From Sporosarcina sp. ZBG7A (lineage in GTDB: Bacteria > Bacillota > Bacilli > Bacillales_A > Planococcaceae): a DNA stretch of 64,000 nucleotides. Below are positions 1 through 9,565 of the stretch, in pieces. Location: contig NZ_JWIB01000019.1 of assembly GCF_000813425.1 (NCBI RefSeq), positions 46,859 through 110,858 of the forward strand, given 5' to 3'. Position numbers and translations under genes: made by a program. The notes below the pieces were generated by a model that had not been told where the DNA came from, ran no database searches, and saw only the letters and a list, made by a program, of their open reading frames with translations. Position 1 is the stretch's first letter. Each line of letters opens with the position of its first letter.

Positions 1-478
1 ACTCAATCTGCACAATCGGCAGTCCATTAATTAGCAACGTAACATCGAATCGGCGATCACGTCCCGTATCGTCTATTTTCTGTTTCGCAATTTGATTCAC
101 AACTTCATAGGTTGAGATGCCGCCACCAATATCCTGATTCGAATACAACACGAGTGACATGGAACCAAGTGACACGTCTTCTCGTTCAATCGTAATTCGC
201 GCAATCCCATTTTCACCTTTCAGCCATTTGGCTGCTTCAAACGGCGTCTTCGTCACCTGCATCAATTCTGTCCGAATCGTTTCAAATTCATGGTCCGTAA
301 GCGGTACTTCTCCGATTTCGGATAAATTATTTTGCGTAATGATTTTTCTCAAGTTCATCCACAAATCGTCTTCCGACTTCAAATCCGGTCGATAATTCCA
401 CTGATTATGACCTTCACCTAAAATTTCAATCAGGCGGCGTTCCACTTCATCTTCATCGTTATACTGTAGTTTTGTCAT
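1..478 (-). CDS. hsdR: Type I restriction endonuclease subunit R (partial, N-terminal 159 residues)
   Basis: The reading frame begins at ATG 478 behind a GGAGGAG ribosome-binding site and runs off the left edge. The translation has the N-terminal nuclease region typical of HsdR: a segment reading YEVVNQI, then RRFDVTLLINGLPIVQIE, which resembles the start of the HSDR_N (PF04313) nuclease fold. In type I systems HsdR is the ATP-dependent translocase and endonuclease subunit that joins the HsdM2S methyltransferase. It is the last gene of hsdM-hsdS-hsdR, 23 bp after hsdS. The DEAD-box motor lies outside the window, so integrity cannot be judged. Confidence 0.9.
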   Translation of the reverse strand, partial: MTKLQYNDEDEVERRLIEILGEGHNQWNYRPDLKSEDDLWMNLRKIITQNNLSEIGEVPLTDHEFETIRTELMQVTKTPFEAAKWLKGENGIARITIEREDVSLGSMSLVLYSNQDIGGGISTYEVVNQIAKQKIDDTGRDRRFDVTLLINGLPIVQIE

Positions 479-501
479 CCGTACTCCTCCTTTCCAGCTA
501 C

Positions 502-1665
502 TCAGACAAACATCTTTTGCAAAAATGCTTGTTTCGTTTGTTTCAAGGCTTCGAGTTCTTGTTCTTTTAAAGAAATATATTTATCTATATTATCTAAGAC
601 AGAAGCAATTTTGTTCTGCTCCTCTATAGAAGGCATAATTATTATCATGTCTGCAATCATATTAAGCCTAACAGAATCAACAGAAGTTTTTGCAGTCATC
701 GCCTGTACTCTTTTATAAAAATTAGATGCAAACCAATGATAAAAGAATTTAGCAGATAATTCTTCATTAAAATCATACATCCTATATACACGCTGATGGA
801 TATCGTATTTTCCATTAATATAATGAAATACTTTTCCGGTACCTACTCCATCTCCTACAGTTAAAACTGCTTCTTCATCGTACAAATATTTATCACTTTT
901 TTCTATTGTAGCTGAGCGGACAAAGAAGGGATATGTCCCTTCTTCAATTTTATCTTGTGTGTTACTCTTACCTGTAGAAATTGCGCACAAATTTTTAACA
1001 ATATTCTTTTTCCATTCTTCGAAAAACCCGGAAAACCGAACTTCCGGCACGGTCTCGCCTGCCTGCGGAAACATCTTTTGCAAGAACCCTTGTTTTGTTT
1101 GTTTGAGGATGGCTAGTTCTTGTTGGTTTTTAGAAATGAGCTTATCTAGCTGTACAAATAAAAAACCGATTTTAGATTGTTCTTCTTTAGATGGAATTAA
1201 TAATCTATAAGTTTTTAAAACTTTGAAGTATAAACGAACTCTTGTTCCACCCTTCTTTTGCATATGTGAAAAACTTGCAAACTTAGGCGAATGATTGAGA
1301 ATTTTTAATATAAATTCATCATTAGCTTTATTATTAGTAGTGAACACAGGGTATTCTTTACTTACTAAAATAGGTTCACCCATGTTATTTTTATTAAAAT
1401 GAAAAGTGGAATCATCTGACATATGACGATAAGTTATATAATTTTCGGGTACTAGACTAAACTTCAATGACTTGTTTATACCACTTCGTTCACCGTCAAA
1501 GTATTCTTTCTGTAAATATAAACCTTTTCTTGATGATGTCGCAATTGGATAGTTATCTCCGAATACAATTTCATTGTATTCTAATAAGAGATCACCGAGC
1601 TTATTGACTTCCCACTCTTCACTAAACTCCGAAAATCGAACTTCCGGTACATTCTTATTCCCCAC
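502..1665 (-). CDS. hsdS: Type I restriction-modification specificity subunit S
   Basis: A 387-residue protein with the duplicated layout of HsdS: two target-recognition halves, each introduced by a PEVRFS..EEW motif (about residues 8 and 207) and each closed by a helical spacer with the near-identical sequence LKQTKQ(G/A)FLQKMF (about residues 188 and 374). HsdS reads the bipartite DNA target and positions HsdM and HsdR. Its start overlaps the end of hsdM by 11 bp, so translation is probably coupled. The internal duplication makes half-gene exchange possible. Both recognition halves look intact; the target sequence cannot be predicted from sequence alone. Confidence 0.93.
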   Translation of the reverse strand: MGNKNVPEVRFSEFSEEWEVNKLGDLLLEYNEIVFGDNYPIATSSRKGLYLQKEYFDGERSGINKSLKFSLVPENYITYRHMSDDSTFHFNKNNMGEPILVSKEYPVFTTNNKANDEFILKILNHSPKFASFSHMQKKGGTRVRLYFKVLKTYRLLIPSKEEQSKIGFLFVQLDKLISKNQQELAILKQTKQGFLQKMFPQAGETVPEVRFSGFFEEWKKNIVKNLCAISTGKSNTQDKIEEGTYPFFVRSATIEKSDKYLYDEEAVLTVGDGVGTGKVFHYINGKYDIHQRVYRMYDFNEELSAKFFYHWFASNFYKRVQAMTAKTSVDSVRLNMIADMIIIMPSIEEQNKIASVLDNIDKYISLKEQELEALKQTKQAFLQKMFV

Positions 1666-3247
1666 GATTAAACACCTCTAATGCACCTTTAATCCACTCT
1701 TCATTCTCTTCGCCATACTCCAATGAAGAAATCATTTCATACAGACTATTTTCTAATTCAGCTTTCTCTTTACGGATGTCTTTAATTGAAGCACCCACTG
1801 CCGCCATATCTATAGGTTCTTCTTCTTTAAACGTATCAACATATCTAGGTATGTTCAAGTTGAATTCATTCTCTTTGATTTCTTCAAAACTCGCAACGTG
1901 CGAATACTTTTCAACGTTTTCTCGCTTCTCATACGTTTCAACGATTTTATCAAGGTTATCAAGTGATAACTTATTTTGATTCTTACCTTTTACAAATTCG
2001 CTACTTGCATCGATGAATAAAACATCACGTGTTATTCGGTTTTTCTTCAAGATGATCACTGTCGTAGGAATCGATGTTCCAAAGAATAGATTCGATGGCA
2101 TGCCAATGACTGCGTCAATGCTGCCATCTTCGAGTAATTTCTTTCGAATGATGCCTTCCGCTGCACCGCGGAATAACACACCATGTGGCAAAACGATTGC
2201 CATCGTCCCAGAGTCTTTCAAGTGATACAGTCCGTGCAACAGAAATGCAAAGTCTGCTTTTGACTTTGGCGCTAGACGGCCATACCGATTGAATCGAGAA
2301 TCGTCTAAGAACGTATCATCTGATGACCACTTTGCTGAATACGGCGGGTTCATTAACACGGAATCGAATGTATACGGCTCATCTGTCGGCCAGTCTTTGT
2401 TCAATGTATCGCCGTTGCTCAGACGGATATCTTCGTTATCAACTCCGTGCAAAATCAGGTTCATCTTTGCTAAGTTGAACGTGGTCGTGTTCAGTTCCTG
2501 TCCGTGATACTTCACATTTTCGGGATGATTGATGTAATTTCGAATATTTAGCATCAGTGAACCTGATCCCATCGTTGGGTCATAGACGCTGAACAGCTGT
2601 TTGTCTTCTTGTCCCATTGCGGCAATACGCGCCATCATGACGGACACTTCGTGTGGGGTATAGAATTCCCCCGCTTTTTTGCCGGCTTCTGATGCGAATT
2701 GGCTGATGAGGTACTCGTATGCATCCCCGATCACGTCCCCGCCATGACCTAATAGATTGATGGGATTGAGTTTTTTAATGACTTCTGAAATCGTAATGTT
2801 TCGTTGCTGGGGATCTGATCCTAGCTTTTTTGACGTCAAATCAACGTCATCGAACAACCCAGAAAATTGTAAGTATCTCGTGGATAGATCCGTAAACGCT
2901 TTCGTTAATTCATTTAACTGAAACGTGTTTTGCTTTGCTTGCTCCGTTAAATAACTGAACAAGTATTCCGGCTGAATGTCATACCCTACTGTGTCGACTA
3001 ACGTCTCAATCAAGTCGCTCTTCACATCATCATCCGCCAACAGCTCGCGATACAATTTTGTCTGTTTTTCCGCTGTGTCGAATTCTTCTATGTATTCGTC
3101 CGCCAGCTCTACAACTTTTACAAGCAACCGGTCGGATAGATATTTGTAGAAAATCAATCCTAATAAGTAGTTTTTGTATTCGGATGCATCCATTTTGCTG
3201 CGCAGATTGTCTGCTGCACTGAATAATCTTGAGTTTAACTCGGACAT
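1655..3247 (-). CDS. hsdM: Type I restriction-modification N6-adenine methyltransferase subunit M
   Basis: A 530-residue protein with the HsdM_N helical domain (about residues 5-150) and an N6-adenine methylase domain. The SAM-binding motif is DPTMGSG (about 223-229) and the catalytic NPPY motif is at about residues 300-303, followed by the aromatic-rich SAKW. Length fits the family. It is the first gene of the operon; hsdS overlaps its end by 11 bp. It methylates the site recognised by HsdS, protecting host DNA from HsdR. No frameshift or missing motif is visible. Confidence 0.95.
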   Translation of the reverse strand: MSELNSRLFSAADNLRSKMDASEYKNYLLGLIFYKYLSDRLLVKVVELADEYIEEFDTAEKQTKLYRELLADDDVKSDLIETLVDTVGYDIQPEYLFSYLTEQAKQNTFQLNELTKAFTDLSTRYLQFSGLFDDVDLTSKKLGSDPQQRNITISEVIKKLNPINLLGHGGDVIGDAYEYLISQFASEAGKKAGEFYTPHEVSVMMARIAAMGQEDKQLFSVYDPTMGSGSLMLNIRNYINHPENVKYHGQELNTTTFNLAKMNLILHGVDNEDIRLSNGDTLNKDWPTDEPYTFDSVLMNPPYSAKWSSDDTFLDDSRFNRYGRLAPKSKADFAFLLHGLYHLKDSGTMAIVLPHGVLFRGAAEGIIRKKLLEDGSIDAVIGMPSNLFFGTSIPTTVIILKKNRITRDVLFIDASSEFVKGKNQNKLSLDNLDKIVETYEKRENVEKYSHVASFEEIKENEFNLNIPRYVDTFKEEEPIDMAAVGASIKDIRKEKAELENSLYEMISSLEYGEENEEWIKGALEVFNRGE

Positions 3248-3388
3248 ATTTTGTTCCTCACTTTTCTGTATGTAATTGTTCGTTGGTAGAATTCATCGTA
3301 CGATTACTTCATTTCTAAGTTACTGTAAAAAAGATGGTTCTACCTCTGATTGTATCATATCTGTACCTTGCCGCTATATCAGAAAACC

Positions 3389-3422
3389 AACTAGCTCCCT
3401 CCTAAATAGGAAGGAGCTAGTT
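3389..3422 (-). terminator. Rho-independent terminator of the metal operon
   Basis: A long inverted repeat with arms AACTAGCTCC and GGAGCTAGTT and a central TCCT/AGGA pairing lies between the Fnr-like gene (stop at 3496) and hsdM. On the minus strand it is followed after two bases by TTTT. It would end transcription of the HMA-ATPase-regulator operon before hsdM. The T-run is short, so termination strength is uncertain. Confidence 0.6.
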
Positions 3423-3495
3423 TAGGCTCTTACTCAATAATTTTTTATGTTTGAATCTCACCGACACTTGTATACATTTCGCTATCCCGAAAATC

Positions 3496-4203
3496 TCAAG
3501 CCACCAGCAAAGCATCCAAATCCAACACCCGAATCTTCCTCCGCCTCTCCTGTTCAATCCATCCCGCGTCTTCAAACTCGGCCAACTTACGACTCACCGT
3601 TTCAGGTGTCGTCCCTAAATGTGACGCCAAGTCTTTACGCGTCATAGGCAATGTGATCAATTGAGTGCTTTGCTCTTCAGTTTGATCAGCCAGATACATG
3701 GCGATTCGTGTTTCAACGGTTTCCATTGCGATACTGGCCGATTGCTGTTCGGATTTTAACAGTCGTGAGGTAAACTCGGTTAACATTTTCAGTGAGATGG
3801 CTGGATATTTTAATAGAAACTGTTGGAGGGTTTCTCGATTCATGGCACATATTTCTACAGGTTCTAGGGCTTCTGCGTACGCATCGTTCACGGATTCGCT
3901 GAATAGCGACAGTTCCCCTGTGAAGTCTCCTGGACCGAGTATGCGAACCAATTGTTCTTTTCCTGTTTCCGATAATCGATAGATTTTGAGCCGGCCTTTG
4001 TGCACGATTTGCAGTCCGATGGATGGTTCACCTGCGTGATATATGGTTTCTCCTTTTGCATACGAGACGGAGTTGGTCGTTTTTACAATTTCGTTCATTT
4101 CCTCTGCAGTTAAATGGTTGAAGATCGGTACAGTCGCGATACAAGAATGACGCATCTCTACGTTGCTTGCCGCTTCATGTCCGCAGGAATTGTGTTCAGT
4201 CAT
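3496..4203 (-). CDS. Crp/Fnr-family transcriptional regulator (Flp-like)
   Basis: ATG 4203 is the preferred start: AGGGAG lies 7 bases upstream, and a longer frame would run into the preceding gene. The 235-residue protein has a cyclic-nucleotide-binding-type beta-barrel (about 25-130) and a C-terminal winged helix (about 150-235). The recognition helix contains ETVSRK, giving the E..SR residues by which Fnr reads TTGAT-type half-sites. Cysteines at 7, 21 and 119 are all outside the DNA-binding domain. The 21/119 pair recalls the redox-active cysteines of lactic-acid-bacterial FLP proteins, while the four-cysteine [4Fe-4S] pattern of E. coli Fnr is absent. It is the last gene of a metal operon that has a matching box upstream, suggesting autoregulation. 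Confidence 0.85.
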   Translation of the reverse strand: MTEHNSCGHEAASNVEMRHSCIATVPIFNHLTAEEMNEIVKTTNSVSYAKGETIYHAGEPSIGLQIVHKGRLKIYRLSETGKEQLVRILGPGDFTGELSLFSESVNDAYAEALEPVEICAMNRETLQQFLLKYPAISLKMLTEFTSRLLKSEQQSASIAMETVETRIAMYLADQTEEQSTQLITLPMTRKDLASHLGTTPETVSRKLAEFEDAGWIEQERRRKIRVLDLDALLVA

Positions 4204-4216
4204 TGGAATTCTCCCT

Positions 4217-6103
4217 TCACTCCGGTTGTAGTACTCTATTCGGTACATTTGGCTTCCTTTCCTTCTTCGTATACCGCATTAAGCGAACTGCGTTGAGGAT
4301 GACGAGTAATACACTCACTTCGTGGATGAGCATGCCTGAAGCAAGAAATACTTTTCCAAACAGCACTCCCGCAAGTAGAATGAACACCGTTCCGACTGCA
4401 AAATAAGTGTTTTGCTTCATATTTAGGATGGTTGCTTTCGCTAGTCTTTGCGCATGAGAGAACTGGTCGAGTCGGTCTGCCATAAGGACAACGTCGGCCG
4501 TTTCCATCGAGATGTCAGAGCCGCCTTCCCCCATGGCGAGCCCAATGTCTGCTGTCGCGATTGCCGGTGCGTCGTTTATGCCGTCCCCTGCCATAGCGAC
4601 GACGTGGCCATCTGCTTTTAACTGCTTGATCCACGCTACTTTGTCTTCCGGTAGTAACTCTGCGTGAATGTGATCGAGTCCAAGCTGGTTGCCAACCAAT
4701 TCCGCTGTATGACGATTGTCACCCGTTAACATGATGACTTGTTTGACACCATTGTCTCTCAACTCTTGAATCGCTTCCTTTGCTTCTGGACGAATCTGAT
4801 CTGCAATGGAGATAATCCCTTGCACGACTCCGTCAACTGCCGCAAAGATGGCTGTGCTTCCTGCTTTTTCTCGTTGGACGGCATACGCTTCCATGGATTT
4901 TTCTATGACAATGCCTTTCGCCGCCATCAGTTTACGATTGCCGACTGTTAGGATTTTATCTTCAATATTTACATGGACACCATTGCCTTCAATGATTTCA
5001 GCGTCCTCGGGTTGATTGACCAAAGTAATTCCACGTTTTTGTGCTTCTTTGACGATTGTTTGACCCAAATGGTGTTCAGAAATAAGTTCGGCTTCTGCAA
5101 CTAAGCGCAATAATTCGTCTTCATCTCCAGAAACGATGTGAATGTTTGTCACTTCAGGACGTCCTTTTGTGAGTGTTCCTGTTTTGTCGAACACAACGGT
5201 GTCGACTTTTGCTAGATTCTCCATGATTTCGCCACCTTTGACGAGCACACCATGTCGAGCTCCGTTTCCAATGCCCGCAACAATCGATACAGGAGCAGAG
5301 ATCACAAGTGCACCGGGACACGCGACGACCAGAAATGTCAGTGTCATTTCGATATTTCGAGTAAAAATGTAAACGAGTATAGATAATAGAACGATGGCTG
5401 GAGTGTACACTGTTGCAAAACGATCGAGGAACTTTTGTGTTTGCGATTTCGTTTCCTGTGCTTCCTCTACGAGTTCAATGATGCGTGCGAAAGTTGTGTC
5501 GTCACCTACGCGGTCCGCGATTACCTCAATAAATCCGTTATTAACGATACTTCCACTAAATACCCGGTCATCAATCGCTTTTAGCGCTGGCACAGATTCT
5601 CCAGTAATTGCTGATTCATTCACTGTAGCGTTTCCAGTGACGATTACGCCGTCCGTTGCGACTTTTTCTCCAGAGCGGATGATCACGCGGTCGCCTTCTA
5701 TGACGTCGTCGATTGCAATAGTCATGGTTTCGCCTTCACGGATGACCGTTGCGTCACTAGGTGCCATGTCAATGAGTGATTTGAGTGACGAGCGAGTTTT
5801 TTCGAGTGTCCGAACTTCGAGAAAAGCCCCGAACAAGAACAGAAATGTAACCGCAGCGGACTCAACGTATTCTCCGATGAATAAGGCACCGATGACTGCG
5901 ATGGTTACGAGCAGTTCAATACTGAACGCTTTCATTCGAAGTGCTTGAATTGCTTTCCATGCGATAGGTGTTCCTGCGATGACCGTCGCTATAATGAGCG
6001 TCCATTGTTTCGCGTCTGTGAAGCCAGTAAAATGAAATCCGATTGCTATGACGAGCAGTATCGCTGTTACCGCTGTAATTTGAGACGTTCTTTTGGCATT
6101 CAT
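4217..6103 (-). CDS. Heavy-metal-translocating P1B-type ATPase with a variant CPG motif
   Basis: A 628-residue P-type ATPase with TGES (167-170), the phosphorylation motif DKTGT (Asp306), MLTGDN and GDGINDAP. Start ATG 6103 has AAGGAGG 7 bases upstream. The membrane metal-site motif reads CPG (262-264) instead of CPC, CPH or SPC, and the nucleotide-domain SEHP signature reads SEHH (342-345). The last membrane segments contain HEVS before LLVILNAVRL, recalling the HEG motif of P1B-4 Co/Fe exporters more than the DxG of Zn/Cd pumps. The N-terminus has no metal-binding domain; a separate HMA protein is encoded just upstream. Export of a divalent cation is likely, but the metal is unresolved. Confidence 0.9.
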   Translation of the reverse strand: MNAKRTSQITAVTAILLVIAIGFHFTGFTDAKQWTLIIATVIAGTPIAWKAIQALRMKAFSIELLVTIAVIGALFIGEYVESAAVTFLFLFGAFLEVRTLEKTRSSLKSLIDMAPSDATVIREGETMTIAIDDVIEGDRVIIRSGEKVATDGVIVTGNATVNESAITGESVPALKAIDDRVFSGSIVNNGFIEVIADRVGDDTTFARIIELVEEAQETKSQTQKFLDRFATVYTPAIVLLSILVYIFTRNIEMTLTFLVVACPGALVISAPVSIVAGIGNGARHGVLVKGGEIMENLAKVDTVVFDKTGTLTKGRPEVTNIHIVSGDEDELLRLVAEAELISEHHLGQTIVKEAQKRGITLVNQPEDAEIIEGNGVHVNIEDKILTVGNRKLMAAKGIVIEKSMEAYAVQREKAGSTAIFAAVDGVVQGIISIADQIRPEAKEAIQELRDNGVKQVIMLTGDNRHTAELVGNQLGLDHIHAELLPEDKVAWIKQLKADGHVVAMAGDGINDAPAIATADIGLAMGEGGSDISMETADVVLMADRLDQFSHAQRLAKATILNMKQNTYFAVGTVFILLAGVLFGKVFLASGMLIHEVSVLLVILNAVRLMRYTKKERKPNVPNRVLQPE

Positions 6104-6131
6104 GATGGGTCCTCCTTTCCTGAGTAGTCGT

Positions 6132-6353
6132 TCAAGATACTTTTTGTGAGAGCACTGGATAGCCTAGCTTTGAAATCGTTTGTTGGATTTCATCCGCAGT
6201 GACTTGGTCTTCATTAAACTGAGTACGAACTTTACTTGAGTTAAATAGGACGTTCACTTCCTGGATACCTTCCATTTTTCCTAATGCACGTTCAATCTTC
6301 TTAATACACGACGGGCAGCTAAGCGGTTCTAACGTAAATACACCTTTTCTCAT
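6132..6353 (-). CDS. Small heavy-metal-associated (HMA) domain protein
   Basis: A 73-residue protein that is a single HMA domain, with the metal-binding CPSC motif near residue 14 followed by KKIERAL, and a ferredoxin-like beta-alpha-beta pattern to the end. The second ATG (6353) is chosen because GGAGG lies 9 bases before it; the first ATG abuts that site. It is the first gene of the operon, 28 bp before the ATPase. It probably acts as a chaperone or detached metal-binding domain for that ATPase, which lacks its own. Confidence 0.87.
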   Translation of the reverse strand: MRKGVFTLEPLSCPSCIKKIERALGKMEGIQEVNVLFNSSKVRTQFNEDQVTADEIQQTISKLGYPVLSQKVS

Positions 6354-6397
6354 GATTTTCATCCTCCTATGTGTTGGTTACTGATCTTCTACCTGTA

Positions 6398-6438
6398 GTA
6401 TAAGAGGGTTTCTGATTTAAAACCTTGACGCGCATCAA
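6398..6438 (-). promoter_or_regulatory. Fnr-type box and -10 element of the HMA-ATPase-regulator operon
   Basis: At 6424-6439 lies CTTGACGCGCATCAAG, a near-perfect palindrome matching the Fnr consensus TTGAT-N4-ATCAA with one substitution. On the minus strand, TATACT at 6403-6398 is a good -10 hexamer; it predicts a start near 6391, placing the box centre at about -40 to -41, the classic class II activator position. No good -35 hexamer is apparent. The operon's third gene encodes a regulator with an Fnr-type recognition helix, so feedback control by that protein is the simplest reading. Confidence 0.7.
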
Positions 6439-6465
6439 GATTCAATGTTGGATTTCCATTTTTAT

Positions 6466-6510
6466 AAAAAAAGACTATCCAACCAGGTGATGTCACCCAT
6501 TGGATAGTCT
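6466..6510 (-). terminator. Rho-independent terminator-like hairpin
   Basis: Arms GACTATCCAA and TTGGATAGTC (6473-6510) with an inner GGTGA/TCACC pairing are followed on the minus strand by seven T residues. It lies about 95 bp downstream of the terminator closest to sstT and about 35 bp upstream of the Fnr box. It acts as a second stop before the metal operon, or ends a short unrecognised transcript. Confidence 0.6.
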
Positions 6511-6603
6511 GTCACAGCTTATTTTCGACTTTCATATCCTGCCTTACTCTTTAAGAAAAGTCTAACGAGAACTCATATGGTGGTCTTACTCACCAACATT
6601 CGC

Positions 6604-6643
6604 AAAAAAACTGCAATCACCAGATCATCTCCGGTAATTGCAG
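6604..6643 (-). terminator. Rho-independent terminator of sstT
   Basis: Arms CTGCAAT and ATTGCAG (6611-6643) with an inner CACC/GGT pairing are followed on the minus strand by seven T residues (6610-6604). It lies about 20 bp after the sstT stop codon. Confidence 0.8.
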
Positions 6644-6664
6644 CTTCTTTTATTTCGATGAACC

Positions 6665-7903
6665 TTAAGATTTCAAAGCAGCAGCGTTACCTACTTTACT
6701 TTCCTTATACTCTTTAGCATACTCAGCTGTAGCCGTGAACAATACGTCAGTCGATGAGTTCAATGCAGTTTCACAAGAGTCTTGAACAACCCCGATGATA
6801 AAGCCTACACCTACAACTTGCATCGCAATCTCATTCGGTACTCCGAACAAACTACATGCCAGTGGAATCAATAGAAGGGATCCGCCTGCAACTCCTGAAG
6901 CACCAGCTGCAGAAACAGCTGCAATGACAGAAAGCAAAAGAGCTGTCATGAAGTCCACTTGAATATCAAGTGTGTTGACTGCCGCGAGTGTGAGTACAGC
7001 GATTGTAACGGCTGCACCCGCCATATTAATCGTAGCCCCTAAAGGAATGGATACTGCGTACGTATCTTCATCCAAGCCAAGCTCTTCACACAATTTCATA
7101 TTTACAGGGATGTTTGCAGCTGAACTGCGTGTAAAGAATGCTGTGAGACCGCTTTCTTTTAACACTCTGAACACTAATGGATATGGATTTCTGCGTATAT
7201 AGATATAGACGATCAATGGATTCACAACAAGTGCAATGAACAACATACAACCCACTAAGATTAAAACGAGTTTTCCGTATACGAGTAAAGCAGAAAGACC
7301 AGTTGTTACAATTGCATCAAACACAAGACCCATAATACCAATCGGTGCTAGATTGATGACCCATTGTACAACTTTAGTAATTGCATCTGAAAAACTGCCC
7401 AACATGTCTTTCGTGTTTTGATTCGCACTTTTTAGTGCAAGACCTAGAACAACTGCCCACATTAAAATACCTAGATAGTTCGCATTCAGTAAAGCATCTA
7501 CTGGATTGGATATCATATTAAAGAGTAACGTTTGAAGAACCTCGACAATACCTTCAGGTGGAGTAAGTCCTTCCGCTCCTTTAGTCAATGTTAGTGTAAC
7601 TGGGAATATAAAACTTACTGCGACAGCGACAAACCCTGCGAGGAGTGTACCAATTGCATAAAGTGCAAGAACCGTTTTCATATTTGTTTTCGTTCCGCGT
7701 TTATGCGCAGCAAGTGCGTACATGACTAAAAATAAGACTAGAACTGGCGCAACTGCTTTTAATGCACCTACGAATAATGAACCAAAAATAGTGATCCCAC
7801 TTGCAGCAGGAACTGTTAAGGCTAAAATAATACCAAGAATAATACCAATACCAATTCTTTTTACTAGACTAATTCGATTCCATTTAGCAATTAGATTCTT
7901 CAT
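6665..7903 (-). CDS. sstT: Serine/threonine:Na+ symporter (SstT-type, DAACS family)
   Basis: A 412-residue membrane protein with the dicarboxylate/amino-acid:cation symporter architecture: multiple hydrophobic segments, the serine-rich re-entrant stretch [10 protein letters not shown], the [11 protein letters not shown]a+-site region and a conserved [11 protein letters not shown] segment. These fit SstT better than glutamate carriers. ATG 7903 is chosen because AGGGGG lies 7 bases upstream; upstream in-frame codons look non-coding. It probably imports serine and threonine with Na+. It stands alone, between its own terminator and that of the next gene. Confidence 0.9.
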   Translation of the reverse strand: MKNLIAKWNRISLVKRIGIGIILGIILALTVPAASGITIFGSLFVGALKAVAPVLVLFLVMYALAAHKRGTKTNMKTVLALYAIGTLLAGFVAVAVSFIFPVTLTLTKGAEGLTPPEGIVEVLQTLLFNMISNPVDALLNANYLGILMWAVVLGLALKSANQNTKDMLGSFSDAITKVVQWVINLAPIGIMGLVFDAIVTTGLSALLVYGKLVLILVGCMLFIALVVNPLIVYIYIRRNPYPLVFRVLKESGLTAFFTRSSAANIPVNMKLCEELGLDEDTYAVSIPLGATINMAGAAVTIAVLTLAAVNTLDIQVDFMTALLLSVIAAVSAAGASGVAGGSLLLIPLACSLFGVPNEIAMQVVGVGFIIGVVQDSCETALNSSTDVLFTATAEYAKEYKESKVGNAAALKS

Positions 7904-8124
7904 AGCTATCCCCCTTAAACTTTTTTCAAACCCCTCCGATAAAAACGTACATTCGTCCCTTACTACCTGAGTAAACATATGCAAATCTTTCATCAAAGTT
8001 GACTGAGGATTAATTTTAACACAAGTTTTTATAATTGAGTAATAGTTTTTTACTATCAGAATATTTATGAGTTTTTTTGTAGTATCCTATCTATCATTTA
8101 TGCGTGTAGAGATAGTTATATACT
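7904..8124 (-). other. Upstream region of sstT
   Basis: About 220 bp of AT-rich sequence between sstT and the terminator of the next gene. A plausible sstT promoter region on the minus strand has TTAAAAT near 8020, but no convincing -35 partner. I see no T-box, riboswitch or open frame. Confidence 0.4.
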
Positions 8125-8167
8125 AAAAAAGCTGAAATTACTATTTGTTCTTTAGTAATTTCAGCTT
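8124..8167 (-). terminator. Rho-independent terminator of the DUF3221 lipoprotein gene
   Basis: A perfect 15 bp stem (AAGCTGAAATTACTA and its complement, 8129-8167) with a short loop is followed by a T-run on the minus strand. Confidence 0.85.
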
Positions 8168-8267
8168 ATAGGCTTTATAAATCAAAGTGCTGAACCATGC
8201 ATTTCAGAAAAAATTCCGAACCTTTCCTGAGTTGTGTCGTGCGAAGGTACAGTTATCTATTCCTCTT

Positions 8268-9428
8268 TCACCGGTCTTCAATCTCCAACACCCTCTCATC
8301 GTTCAGTATTAGCGTCCAAACGCTGCGTACTGGTTCATAGCTCACTTTTTCGATGACAATAAAATCGTTTGCATTCTCCTGAATCGCTTTCTCAACAACT
8401 TGTGATTCCGAAAGCATAGCACCTGCAGGGCGATAATCAGGAAGTATTTCGACGAACTTCGCTGTACCTTGCGCAGGATATGACTCGGCAAGTGCGCCGG
8501 TCGCTTCCACTTTTACTCGCTGCCCGACTGTTAGCTGATCGGCTTCGGGGAATGAATAGCTCACCGCACCTTCTGTTCCTCCTGCGACCAAAAAACTGCC
8601 GTTTGAAGTCTCCAAGACAAATCCGCCTTCTTCCACAGGTGTCTCAGTTCCGAATTTTTTGGGTTTGATAACCGAAGACTGTCCTGGCTCTGCAACCATG
8701 CTACCTTCCTGATTAAAATTCAACGCATAATCAGGGAATTGTTTTTCCAGTTTCTGCTGCTGTTCAGTTTTCAAAAAGTCGTGACCTATTGAAATTTCTC
8801 CTGAAATCGTATCTACGGAAACTGAATAGGAACCACGGCCGTCGAATAGTTCATCCACCGCTTTCGCAACTTTATCTTGCTGAACATATAGTTCATGCTG
8901 CGTATGCGGACTGCGGAAAATATAAATCGGTTCCGCCAAGATTTCTCCCGCATCGACCTTCTGCTGCAAGATGTCGAGGACCTGTTGCAATCGCGAGTCA
9001 GGGTCTTTCAGCCCAATCCAAATCCCCGACTGCGCAGCGCCATCCTGCTGATTTTCAAAGAAGAGCACCCCCTCCTTATCAAGTCCTCCATCGGCACCGT
9101 ACACTTCTTCGACCGCGTTAATTGCAACAGGACCTTCAATCGCCTGGACCGCCATGTCCTCTTCCAATTCTTTTGACGGGTTCCCGAAATAACCTTCCGT
9201 GTAATCCGTACTCGTCAGTTGCTCCTGAGCTATCAAATCGCGCTGAGACGACTCTTCGACAGACTGTTTCAGTTCTGCAATAATATCACGGCCGCCTACG
9301 GTTTTGATCACCCGCCAGCTATCCTGCTTAACGGAACTGGTGTCTGTTGCCCGGTCAGTCCCCTCTGTTCCGCATCCACCTAGCAATAATGCAATGGTTA
9401 TGCCAGCCATAAAGATCATATTTCTCAT
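8268..9428 (-). CDS. Lipoprotein with a C-terminal DUF3221-like domain
   Basis: A 386-residue protein that starts with a lipoprotein signal peptide: short basic N-terminus, hydrophobic core and lipobox LLGGC, with Cys19 the predicted lipidated residue. Residues about 275-330 resemble DUF3221: GGFVLETSNGSFLV followed by LTVGQRVKVEATG and SYPAQG. The first 250 residues, with acidic and Gln-rich stretches, do not resemble a family I recognise. ATG 9428 follows AAAGGAG at good spacing. It faces away from the 9566 gene and has its own terminator. Likely membrane-anchored on the outer face; function unknown. Confidence 0.75.
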   Translation of the reverse strand: MRNMIFMAGITIALLLGGCGTEGTDRATDTSSVKQDSWRVIKTVGGRDIIAELKQSVEESSQRDLIAQEQLTSTDYTEGYFGNPSKELEEDMAVQAIEGPVAINAVEEVYGADGGLDKEGVLFFENQQDGAAQSGIWIGLKDPDSRLQQVLDILQQKVDAGEILAEPIYIFRSPHTQHELYVQQDKVAKAVDELFDGRGSYSVSVDTISGEISIGHDFLKTEQQQKLEKQFPDYALNFNQEGSMVAEPGQSSVIKPKKFGTETPVEEGGFVLETSNGSFLVAGGTEGAVSYSFPEADQLTVGQRVKVEATGALAESYPAQGTAKFVEILPDYRPAGAMLSESQVVEKAIQENANDFIVIEKVSYEPVRSVWTLILNDERVLEIEDR

Positions 9429-9565
9429 CGTTCAGTCTCCTTTGACAAGTTAGACGGCGGTGGTGGTGGAATGTTACAGTTTTAAGCATTCAAACAATTT
9501 GAGTCCTGTTCATCCGGTAAGCAATCCGCTACGATAAGGGTAATCAGCATTCGGGAGTGTGGCAA

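Noticed and set aside
5394..5948. 184-residue plus-strand frame opposite the P-type ATPase
   Set aside because: Ser/Thr/Met-rich product typical of an antisense shadow of a membrane protein gene.
7904..8124. T-box or riboswitch upstream of sstT
   Set aside because: No T-box sequence, no specifier-like stem and no anti-terminator alternatives visible.
8480..9176. Plus-strand frames opposite the lipoprotein gene
   Set aside because: They are antisense to a well-supported gene and have no ribosome-binding sites or recognisable motifs.
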